In this document: piece by piece, positions 1 to 6,981 of the stretch
Numbering within the stretch: position 1 is the stretch's first letter
How the letters are laid out: each line of letters begins with the position of its first letter
Notes under the pieces: generated by a model
What the model was told of the DNA's origin: nothing
What the model saw: only the letters and a program-made list of their open reading frames with translations
The model's database searches: none
Assembly (NCBI GenBank): GCA_965372465.1
Contig: CBDVCK010000039.1
Coordinates: 1 to 18,253, forward strand
Direction: 5' to 3'
Source: GCA-020348445 sp965372465
Lineage (GTDB): Archaea > Thermoplasmatota > Thermoplasmata > GCA-020350865
Length of the DNA stretch: 18,253 nucleotides
Position numbers and translations under genes: made by a program

Positions 1-591
1 ATCATAATAATCGTCTTTGCATTCGTAATAGTATTGATGGGGTACGTTGCATATTCGATAATAGGAGTGGAGAGGCTAGAAAGAAGTCAATCCTACGAAT
101 ATAATCTACATGTCATTCCAGATGGGAACGGAAATTATACGCTCTATGTTCCCATAGTAGTCAATGAGGATGAATCGATCTCGCTCCTTACTGAGAACCT
201 GCATATCACAAGCGGCGGCGCAACCTATGAGATCATTGATACAGAACATGGGAAGGCCCTTAGAATTGAGGGGGATGAGGGGATTACCTTCGAGGCATCC
301 ACAAACGAGCGTATATCCTTCCCCTATCTCAGCATGCTGAACGAATCCATTGATAGAATGGAAACCATTGGAGAGGTGGATTTCTGGATTTTTTGTGATA
401 ATTCGAATGACTCAGGAAACATCACTATCAGTGTTCATTTGGAAACGCAATCGGAAAGGGAATGGTATAACGGACTCGGTATGCGAAAGTCAAGCAGTGG
501 TACCATAAGGGAGGAAGAAATAGATGAGGTGACTCTTACCTCAGGATGGCAAAAGGTTCCTGGGTATATATCTGTGGAGGTATCGAATTAG
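1..591 (+). CDS. Small membrane-anchored protein of unknown function, 5' end outside window
   Basis: The frame is open from the first base of the window to a TAG at 589-591, so the true start lies upstream. The first in-frame TTG (34) and ATG (37) fall inside a hydrophobic run (IIIIVFAFVIVLMGYVAYSI), which argues that they are internal. What is visible is one membrane helix followed by about 175 polar residues with several N-glycosylation sequons (NYT, NES, NDS, NIT). The helix is probably an N-terminal signal anchor and the rest is probably outside the cell. I recognise no domain family. A secreted beta-rich protein gene follows on the same strand 93 bases downstream. Coding is well supported by the long open frame and the membrane-anchor architecture; function is unknown. 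Confidence 0.75.
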   Translation: MIIIVFAFVIVLMGYVAYSIIGVERLERSQSYEYNLHVIPDGNGNYTLYVPIVVNEDESISLLTENLHITSGGATYEIIDTEHGKALRIEGDEGITFEASTNERISFPYLSMLNESIDRMETIGEVDFWIFCDNSNDSGNITISVHLETQSEREWYNGLGMRKSSSGTIREEEIDEVTLTSGWQKVPGYISVEVSN

Positions 592-643
592 AATTATGAT
601 AAGAGAGGAAAATATATGCAGAAATGGACCTATGAAAGGAAAG

Positions 644-684
644 TTATTTATTCAATTAACCTGTTAAAGTCTGGGGTGTAAAAT
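644..684 (+). promoter_or_regulatory. Possible TATA element and ribosome binding site for the beta-helix gene
   Basis: An AT-rich TTATTTATT at 644-652, after a purine-rich AAAGGAAAG, resembles an archaeal BRE/TATA element and would give a very short leader. GGGGTG at 673-678 fits the anti-Shine-Dalgarno sequence and places the ATG at 685 as start. The promoter is tentative; the binding site is better supported. Confidence 0.35.
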
Positions 685-2442
685 ATGAGAAGGGCGATTG
701 GGATTTCACTGGCAATGTTAATAATACTAGGTGGGCTTTATTTTCATGTACCGTTATTGGGTGCGGTACCATATTCCACACCTGATACTGGTGTTATGTG
801 GAATATGGACGATCTGGTTGCAAATTCCGGGGGAACCGTTACTGGGGGTGGTGGGACCTATGTCATTACTGATCATGTATACATTTCCCCTATTGATACC
901 TTGACCATTCAATCAGGAGATACCATAAAATTCGATTCAGGTGTCAATTTAACTATATACGGAACACTTATTGCAGATGGTGATGAATCCAACATAATTA
1001 CCTTCACCTCCAACTCCTCATTTCCGTTCCAGGGGGACTGGGGCTGCATCATATTTGAGGACTCGAGTTCCGACGCCAACTGCCTCATCAACTACAGCAG
1101 GATAGAATATTCCACCTATGGAATTATTTGCGAGCATTCCTCCCCGAAAATTGTGAACAACAACATAACTATGAATATGTTCTTTGGAATCGCCCTGAAC
1201 GAATCCGCTGCCCTTGTGGAGAATAATACCATTTCATCCAATATGTTCGGTATCAGTTGCGGGTCTCTAACCACACCCGTAATAAGGGATAACCAGATTA
1301 CCGATAACTTTTTTTCCGGTATTTTTGGAACTTACTCGAATGCCGTAATCGATGGTAATACGATATCAGGGGGAATAAGTGCCATCATTTGGTCCCTCGG
1401 CTCCCCTGAAATTAAGAATAATACGCTGTCAAGCAATGATCCATATGCCATCCTTTGCTTTAACGTCACAGATATTAACGTAACAGATAATACAATGATC
1501 GACAGCCAAATGTATTTCATTAATTCATCAATAAACAAGATGCTGCTTGTGAATTCAACTGCAACTACAGTAAACTGTACATATCCGATACCCACTATGG
1601 ATATCGATTCCGATTCGGTTCTCATTGTGCAGAACTATCTCCATGTCCTTGTGATTGATGAGGGCGATGCTCCCATGCAGGGGGCCTGGGTGAATGTGAC
1701 AGATGGCGGAGTGCCGGATTTTTCAGGACGAACAGAGGCGGACGGTTATATTAGATGGATCGTGGTGACAGACAGGATTTATTACTATGGAAATGTTGCC
1801 ACTGAAAACACGACAGGCATTTCAGTTGAGAATGGCTCATTAAGCTTTACATGTTTGACAAGCCCCAATCCGAACGACATCGATATGTTTCTATCTCATG
1901 TGGAGATATTCAAGGGTTCTGCTGTGGCAGGAGTCAATTTGGTTTTCGGATGGAACCTGATTTCCATTCCCTATATACAGTCCGATACTAACCTGGGTTC
2001 CGTGCTCTCCTCGATTTCGGGGTCCTACGATGTCGTGCAGAGGTACAATGCCAGTGACACCGCGGATCCCTGGAAGCACAACAAAACTGGAAAACTCCCC
2101 GAACTAAATGACCTTGAGAACCTTGACCATACCATGGGATTCTGGATACACATAACGGATCCTGGGGGAAAATTCTTCCAATATCCAGGAACCGAACCAA
2201 CTGAAAACCAGAATATAACCCTTTACCCTGGCTGGAACCTTGTAGGATATCCATCCAACACAAGCTACAACAGAACGGACGGATTGAACAAACTCACCTA
2301 CGGTAATGAGGTGAATGTCATCTGGAGCTATGACGCTGCAAAGCAAAGATGGGAGATGATGGGCGAGTTCGATAACTTCGTACATGGAAAGGGTTACTGG
2401 ATACATGCAAATTCTGAGGTGGACTGGGAAGTTCCCATTTAG
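685..2442 (+). CDS. Secreted right-handed beta-helix protein with duplicated C-terminal GWNL repeat
   Basis: This is a 585-residue exported protein. Residues 1-27 form a signal peptide (MRR followed by a hydrophobic core). Residues about 60-290 carry repeated short beta-helix rungs such as IVNNNITMNMFFGIAL, VENNTISSNMFGISC and VIDGNTISGGISAIIW, the pattern of NosD/PbH1 parallel beta-helix proteins. Residues about 315-395 look like a small beta-sandwich of the carboxypeptidase-regulatory or Ig type. The end has two copies of a domain opening with GWNLISIP (about 422) and GWNLVGYP (about 516), each closing with G(F/Y)WIH. There is no C-terminal membrane helix, so it is probably released or held by other surface proteins. 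Beta-helix proteins of this kind often bind or modify polysaccharides, but I see no catalytic signature. The family call is firm and the function is open. Confidence 0.85.
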   Translation: MRRAIGISLAMLIILGGLYFHVPLLGAVPYSTPDTGVMWNMDDLVANSGGTVTGGGGTYVITDHVYISPIDTLTIQSGDTIKFDSGVNLTIYGTLIADGDESNIITFTSNSSFPFQGDWGCIIFEDSSSDANCLINYSRIEYSTYGIICEHSSPKIVNNNITMNMFFGIALNESAALVENNTISSNMFGISCGSLTTPVIRDNQITDNFFSGIFGTYSNAVIDGNTISGGISAIIWSLGSPEIKNNTLSSNDPYAILCFNVTDINVTDNTMIDSQMYFINSSINKMLLVNSTATTVNCTYPIPTMDIDSDSVLIVQNYLHVLVIDEGDAPMQGAWVNVTDGGVPDFSGRTEADGYIRWIVVTDRIYYYGNVATENTTGISVENGSLSFTCLTSPNPNDIDMFLSHVEIFKGSAVAGVNLVFGWNLISIPYIQSDTNLGSVLSSISGSYDVVQRYNASDTADPWKHNKTGKLPELNDLENLDHTMGFWIHITDPGGKFFQYPGTEPTENQNITLYPGWNLVGYPSNTSYNRTDGLNKLTYGNEVNVIWSYDAAKQRWEMMGEFDNFVHGKGYWIHANSEVDWEVPI

Positions 2443-2474
2443 GATTCTTCTTTATTCAAAACATAGGTGATCGT

Positions 2475-3344
2475 TTGAAAAAGATTGTAAAGTTTGGATT
2501 CACAATCGCGTTCAGTATCATACTCATTGTAAATTTTACCTCCCTAGCTGGAGGCGATGGCGAAAAACCAGAATGGGAAATCGGTGATCAATGGAAGTAC
2601 GATATGACAGTGCTGGGTTTTTCCGGAACCGTTACACATGAAGTCTCAGATATAACCAGCATAAATGTGAAAGGAACAGATTACGATGTATACGATATGG
2701 AAGTAAAAGGAAGTGGTGGAGTTCAGCATATGTACTATTTGATAAGTGACTTGGCCATAGTGAAAACAGAGACACCAACTATGGGAACGGACCCTCCTTT
2801 GGTCAATTCATATGACCCACCTAAGGAGGATTTCAATTTCCCCCTCACTGTGGAAAAGACTTGGAATTCCTCGTACACTCAGTTCATATCTGGTGGAGGA
2901 TTAGAGCCTGTCAATATTACATTTGTTGAAACCTATACCGCTGTCACAATAGAATCCATTACTGTTAAAGCAGGTACCTTCGAATGTTATAGAATAGAAT
3001 CATACGATGATAGAGAATACGCCAATACAACCAGGTGGTATTCGGAAGAGGTAAGAAATGTGGTTAAAAGCGAAGTTAATATGTCAGGTATAGCCACGGA
3101 GATGGAGCTTAAGTCATTCAGTTTTAAAGGCGAGGGTGACGGATCCGAAGAGGATCCAATATTTGAATCTTTTATCCTCATAATAATTATTTTGATCGTC
3201 GTGGTGTTGATAGTAATTCTTTTGATTATAGGGAAAAGAAAGAAAGCACAAAAAGCATCTGCACCACCTCATCTGCAAGAATCTTCACAACCTAAATCGG
3301 CTCCACCCCCGAAAAAACATATACCGCCTCCACCGCAAAAGTAA
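2475..3344 (+). CDS. Membrane-anchored extracellular protein with proline-rich cytoplasmic tail
   Basis: This 289-residue protein starts at TTG, placed by GGTGATC at 2465-2471 just upstream. Residues 1-25 are a signal peptide. The ectodomain (about 30-225) is beta-rich, opens with WEIGDQWKYDM and contains VKAGTFECYRIE. Such GDxWxY openings are common in archaeal exported proteins of the DUF3108/lipocalin-like kind, but I do not assign it firmly. Residues 231-253 are a strong membrane helix (isoleucine, leucine and valine only), followed by GKRKK as stop-transfer. The last 35 residues are proline-rich (SAPPPKKHIPPPPQK) and should face the cytoplasm. Only 32 bases separate it from the beta-helix gene, with no convincing terminator between, so the two are probably co-transcribed. 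A T-run follows its stop. Confidence 0.8.
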   Translation: MKKIVKFGFTIAFSIILIVNFTSLAGGDGEKPEWEIGDQWKYDMTVLGFSGTVTHEVSDITSINVKGTDYDVYDMEVKGSGGVQHMYYLISDLAIVKTETPTMGTDPPLVNSYDPPKEDFNFPLTVEKTWNSSYTQFISGGGLEPVNITFVETYTAVTIESITVKAGTFECYRIESYDDREYANTTRWYSEEVRNVVKSEVNMSGIATEMELKSFSFKGEGDGSEEDPIFESFILIIIILIVVVLIVILLIIGKRKKAQKASAPPHLQESSQPKSAPPPKKHIPPPPQK

Positions 3345-3358
3345 AAAATTATTTTCGA

Positions 3359-3373
3359 TTTTTTTTATTTTTT
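3359..3373 (+). terminator. T-run terminator after the proline-tail protein
   Basis: Fourteen of these 15 bases are T, interrupted by one A, 14 bases after the TAA stop. Archaeal RNA polymerase terminates at T-runs without needing a hairpin. The same arrangement follows the two secreted-protein genes near the right end. Confidence 0.6.
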
Positions 3374-3394
3374 GCATCTGGCAACCCGTTTTTT

Positions 3395-3410
3395 CCGAAG
3401 GGTTTATATG
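3395..3410 (+). promoter_or_regulatory. Probable BRE/TATA promoter for pepD or a leader RNA
   Basis: CCGAAG followed by GGTTTATATG matches the archaeal BRE plus TATA arrangement. Transcription would start near 3435 and leave a leader of about 190 nt before the peptidase ATG. That leader contains a purine/pyrimidine hairpin (see the separate entry). Confidence 0.4.
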
Positions 3411-3509
3411 CAATGAAGTACAAACGTTTAATCCCTGGCTCTCATATAATCATAGGAAAAAAAGTTTCGGATTGCGTATTCGGAATTTTTACCTCCTCCT
3501 CACTGATAG

Positions 3510-3542
3510 AGGGCCAGGGTCCCTTCTTCGGTTGGAGGGAAC
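3510..3542 (+). other. Hairpin in the pepD upstream region
   Basis: Within the 282 bases between the two genes, GTCCCTTC can pair with GGAGGGAAC around the loop TTCGGTT, with one bulged A. It lies about 85-115 bases before the start codon. It could be part of the pepD leader or of a small RNA driven from the TATA at 3403. Nothing else recognisable was seen in this spacer. Confidence 0.3.
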
Positions 3543-3626
3543 ACTACACTTTTTCTGCGTGTCATCCAAAATGATTAAGTTGGAGAATTACATTCCCATC
3601 CATCAATATAGTGGGGAGTGTATGAT

Positions 3627-5069
3627 ATGGATGAAGCATTAGAGGGATTAAAACCGGAATCGGTGTGGAATTACTTTGACATGTTAAGGAAGATACCAAG
3701 ATGCTCGAAAAACGAGTCGGCATCTGTTGAGTTCGTGCTAAAAAGCGCAGAAGAGCTCGGTCTCGAGGTGCAAAAGGACGAGGCGGAAAACGTGGTCATA
3801 AGAAAACCTGCCTCGCCCGGATACGAGGATCATCCCGGTGTGTGCCTTCAAGGACATCTTGATATGGTCTGTGAAAAGAACGCAGATGTAACATTCGATT
3901 TTGCAAAGGATGCAATCCAATTGAAAAGGGATGGGAAATTTCTCAAGGCCAATGGCACCACACTTGGGGCTGACAATGGAATCGGATGCGCGATCCTTTT
4001 GGCACTTGCAAAGGAAAAGGCCCTCAAGCATCCTCCACTGGAGCTGCTCTTCACAGTTGACGAAGAAACTGGCCTTACGGGTGCATCGAAATTGACAGGC
4101 GATTTTCTTACATATAGAAAACTGATAAATGCGGACAGCGAGGACTTGGATACCATAACAATAGGCTGTGCAGGAGGCGGGGACACATCACTTACTCTTC
4201 CCCTCGGACCCAAACAACCTGTGGAAGGGGGAAATGCGTTTGAAATAATTGTGAAGGGTCTAAAAGGCGGTCATTCGGGTGTCGATATCAACCTTGGAAG
4301 GGCAAATGCAATCAAAAGCCTGGCAAGGGTTCTATTCAATATAGCATCTGTGCAGAAGGTACAACTTATAAAAATCGCAGGAGGCAACAAAAGAAACGCG
4401 ATTCCCAGAGAAGCCGGGGCAAAGGTACTATTAGAAGATTCCACCAAAGCGGAAAACATAATCAAAAGAAACGAATCCGAACTAAGGGACGAGTTCGAGG
4501 GTATTGAAGATTCAATAGAAATTGCAACTGCCAATTCCCAAGGAACTGAAGGATACTCACAAGATTCCACAATAAATTTGATTTCCCTGTTATGCTCCCT
4601 GCCCCATGGATATCTGGCATTCAATCCCCATATACCGAAACTCGTGGACACTTCAACCAACCTTGCCACATTGGACCTTAAAGACGATAACATCATTATC
4701 GGCTGCAATACAAGATCATCTGTTGGCTCTGCAATTGAGGTGGTAAGGGACCAAATCGAGGCATGCGGGAGACTTGCGGGTGCAACCTGTGTAAAAAGCG
4801 ACAGCTACCCGTCATGGAAACCCAACATGAAGTCCGAACTTTTAGGTCTTGCAAAAAATGTTTACAAGGAAAAATTCGGTGAGGATCCCAAGGTAGAGGC
4901 GATTCATGCAGGGCTTGAAACAGGGATCATAGGCGAGCACTTCCCGGGTATGGACATGATCTCAATCGGCCCTGATATAGAGTTTCCCCACAGTCCGGAC
5001 GAGAGACTCGGAACCACTTCTGTTACATCGTTTTGGGATTTTCTGGTTTCCCTGCTTGAAAAACTGTAA
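3627..5069 (+). CDS. pepD: Aminoacyl-histidine dipeptidase (M20C family, PepD)
   Basis: This cytoplasmic zinc peptidase should cleave Xaa-His and other dipeptides. Counting from an alternative GTG nine bases upstream, the metal and catalytic set sits at H80 and D82 (GHLDMVCEKN), D119 (LGADNGIG), E149/E150 (DEETGLTGA), D173 (NADSED) and H458 (FPHSPDE). The first six numbers coincide with those I recall for bacterial PepD. KGGHSGVDI (about 216-224) is the lid-domain motif of the M20 family. At 480 residues it is close to the family length of about 485 and appears complete. I prefer the ATG at 3627 because GGAG lies eight bases upstream of it; the GTG at 3618 has no usable spacing. No peptide transporter lies beside it. 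PepD is mainly a bacterial family, so acquisition from bacteria is possible but untested. Confidence 0.93.
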   Translation: MDEALEGLKPESVWNYFDMLRKIPRCSKNESASVEFVLKSAEELGLEVQKDEAENVVIRKPASPGYEDHPGVCLQGHLDMVCEKNADVTFDFAKDAIQLKRDGKFLKANGTTLGADNGIGCAILLALAKEKALKHPPLELLFTVDEETGLTGASKLTGDFLTYRKLINADSEDLDTITIGCAGGGDTSLTLPLGPKQPVEGGNAFEIIVKGLKGGHSGVDINLGRANAIKSLARVLFNIASVQKVQLIKIAGGNKRNAIPREAGAKVLLEDSTKAENIIKRNESELRDEFEGIEDSIEIATANSQGTEGYSQDSTINLISLLCSLPHGYLAFNPHIPKLVDTSTNLATLDLKDDNIIIGCNTRSSVGSAIEVVRDQIEACGRLAGATCVKSDSYPSWKPNMKSELLGLAKNVYKEKFGEDPKVEAIHAGLETGIIGEHFPGMDMISIGPDIEFPHSPDERLGTTSVTSFWDFLVSLLEKL

Positions 5070-5118
5070 GATGCATGCGCAAAAAATCATTTAATTTACG
5101 AAAAGGGTATTACAGCAC

Positions 5119-5134
5119 CCGAAATATTAATTAA
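5119..5134 (+). promoter_or_regulatory. Possible BRE/TATA promoter for the acidic-tail membrane protein
   Basis: CCGAAA followed by TATTAATTAA resembles BRE plus TATA, 32-47 bases before the GTG start. GAGG at 5155-5158 would be the ribosome binding site. Confidence 0.35.
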
Positions 5135-5165
5135 AAAAACGATTTTAACGGTTCGAGGCCTGTGA

Positions 5166-6026
5166 GTGAACATAAGAAACCCATTTGAGAATATGGTGAA
5201 AGTCAGGTTCATGTGGATTGTATACATACCGCTTTCAATCCTGGCCACAGTACTGTTAATGCTTACCTTCCTGTGTCTCGCTCATCTGGTAATTGGTATA
5301 GCAATATTCACAATACCTTTTCTTTTCGGGCTCAGGGATATCAAGAAGTTCATTGCAGTAGGGATAATCGTGATTCTTGCGGCAGGTATCATATTCGGTT
5401 TGATTCTAACCAGTTTCATGTACAACAGGGAGTATATATTCGAGCCCGGAGGTCTTAGCGCAAAGGATCTAAAAGAAGGTATGGTAACACCTTACGAGGG
5501 CAATATCACAACCCGCTTCAACTATACAATCCGATACACAGGCGCTCAATCTCCCGGAAACATTACCATCTTTGCAGTGATCACCGATTACGCAAACGAG
5601 TATAAGGTAAGGCTGCAACTGGAATATTCCGAAGGCATTTATTACAACTCCAGCTATTTGGGTGATAGGATATATTTCTATTATTTTGAGTCACAGATCA
5701 ACGGAACAGATGATTGGATCCGAACAGATGATGTCTTTGGCCCCATCACAATTGGGTTTTCGGAAATGGTTCAAAACCAGATGTTTATTGGAACCGGTGA
5801 TCTGATATTAAACGGGGGTTTGCTGTACTTCATGATTCTGGGGCTCTATTACTGGCATAAGAAAACATATGCCGAAGAAGATAAGGAAAAAAATGGAGAT
5901 GAAAAAGATAATGAAGTTGAAGATGATAATAAAGTAGAAGAAGAGGATGAAGTTGAAGATGATGAAGAAGTAGAAGAAGGGGAAGAAGAAAAAGATGAAG
6001 AGGAGGATAGCAAGAAAGATTCTTAA
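5166..6026 (+). CDS. Four-helix membrane protein with extracellular loop and acidic tail
   Basis: This 286-residue protein starts at GTG, supported by GAGG seven bases upstream. Helices are predicted at about 14-35, 36-57 and 61-83, with RDIKK between helices 2 and 3 on the inside. They are followed by an ectodomain (84-210) with several sequons (NIT, NYT, NSS, NGT) and a fourth helix at about 213-231. With the N-terminus inside, both the loop around 57-60 and the C-terminus are cytoplasmic. The last 55 residues are almost entirely Glu, Asp and Lys and are low-complexity at DNA level. I recognise no family. The gene stands alone between pepD and a convergent radical SAM gene. The acidic tail recalls those of the large surface protein upstream on the other strand and could bind a basic partner or cations; that is speculation. 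Confidence 0.8.
   Translation: MNIRNPFENMVKVRFMWIVYIPLSILATVLLMLTFLCLAHLVIGIAIFTIPFLFGLRDIKKFIAVGIIVILAAGIIFGLILTSFMYNREYIFEPGGLSAKDLKEGMVTPYEGNITTRFNYTIRYTGAQSPGNITIFAVITDYANEYKVRLQLEYSEGIYYNSSYLGDRIYFYYFESQINGTDDWIRTDDVFGPITIGFSEMVQNQMFIGTGDLILNGGLLYFMILGLYYWHKKTYAEEDKEKNGDEKDNEVEDDNKVEEEDEVEDDEEVEEGEEEKDEEEDSKKDS
5859..6023 (+). repeat. Low-complexity GAA/GAT-rich acidic tail
   Basis: The last 55 codons of the membrane protein are nearly all GAA, GAG, GAT and AAA/AAG in short near-repeats encoding Glu/Asp/Lys. Such tracts expand and contract easily, so the tail length may vary between strains. Confidence 0.7.
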
Positions 6027-6037
6027 ATGAAAATTCC

Positions 6038-6934
6038 TTACAAATTCATGCAGCTGTTGCGCTCCACAAGCCTGGCCATATAATCGGGATCTTCAGCCAC
6101 TCTTTTTATTTCTGAATTAAGGTTCGCAAGCATCCCCTCCTTATCCTCTGGTAACTTTCCGTTGATATTTGCGTAATTTGATACATGATCCGAAAAGAAC
6201 CGGCTTTCACAATCAAGATTCTCGAGGAGAACTTTGGTTTCGTTTAGAACCTCCAGTGGAGTGCATTCCAAAAACTCTTTATTCATGGTATCCTCATAAA
6301 GGGGTGCGCCGGCTCTTATGGCAAGGGTCCTAAGCCTTATGAAATCAGGATTCATCAAAGAAAGTACCCTTGCTGTGTTTTTCGCATGTCTTATCCAATC
6401 ATTCTTACCTGCTATACCCAGAAGCACATATTGAGATATGTGAATACCGGCTTCCTTTACCATGTTGTTTGCGGTAATCATATCATCCGGGGTGGCACCT
6501 TTCTGAATTCTTTTAAGAATCTCATCATCTCCGGTTTCAAGACCCATGTGGATCCTGCCTAGACCCGCTTTTTGCAATTCAACGAGTTCCTTTACTGTCT
6601 TCATTTTCACAATGAACTTTGCAGCCCCGTAGCTTGTCACCCTTTCAAGATTCGGGAACATACCGAAACAGAAATTTAGAATCTCAACAAGCTGCGGAGT
6701 TTTTATAATAAGGGAATTTCCGTCCGCCAAAAAGATGGTTCGAACCGAATCACCGTACTGCATTCTTGCTGATGTTATGTCCTCCTTGATATCTGAAAGC
6801 TGCCTTATCTTGAATTTCTTTGCTTTGTACATAAAACAGAACCTGCACCTGTTGTGAGGGCATCCCAGTGTTGCCTGAATGATGAGGCTTTGCGCTTCCG
6901 AGGGAGGGCGGTATACAGGTTGATGGTATCTCAT
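6038..6934 (-). CDS. Radical SAM protein with CX4CX2C cluster motif
   Basis: This 298-residue cytoplasmic enzyme should bind a 4Fe-4S cluster and S-adenosylmethionine. The cluster cysteines are C25, C30 and C33 in TLGCPHNRCRFCFMYKAKKF. The spacing is CX4CX2C rather than the usual CX3CX2C, and I recall CPHN-type motifs in a COG1032-related group of uncharacterised radical SAM proteins. Other radical SAM landmarks are FLADGNSL (after strand 2), HMGLETGDDEILKRIQKG (about 129-146) and QYVLLGIAGK. There is no N-terminal cobalamin-binding region and no auxiliary cluster domain. The substrate is unknown. The ATG at 6934 fits a start immediately before the conserved RYHQPVYRPPSEA opening. Its stop lies 11 bases from the convergent gene, and its upstream neighbour is 47 bases away with a T-run between, so it probably has its own promoter. 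Confidence 0.9.
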   Translation of the reverse strand: MRYHQPVYRPPSEAQSLIIQATLGCPHNRCRFCFMYKAKKFKIRQLSDIKEDITSARMQYGDSVRTIFLADGNSLIIKTPQLVEILNFCFGMFPNLERVTSYGAAKFIVKMKTVKELVELQKAGLGRIHMGLETGDDEILKRIQKGATPDDMITANNMVKEAGIHISQYVLLGIAGKNDWIRHAKNTARVLSLMNPDFIRLRTLAIRAGAPLYEDTMNKEFLECTPLEVLNETKVLLENLDCESRFFSDHVSNYANINGKLPEDKEGMLANLNSEIKRVAEDPDYMARLVERNSCMNL

Positions 6935-6975
6935 GCAATGGGCTAAATCATATCAGGCTGTATTTATCTTTTGCC

Positions 6976-6981
6976 AAAAAA
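6976..6981 (-). terminator. Short T-run directly after the large PKD/FG-GAP gene
   Basis: Six T on the minus strand follow the TAG stop immediately. The adjoining GGCAAAAGATAAATAC could serve as the promoter of the radical SAM gene. The run is short, so some read-through is possible. Confidence 0.35.
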
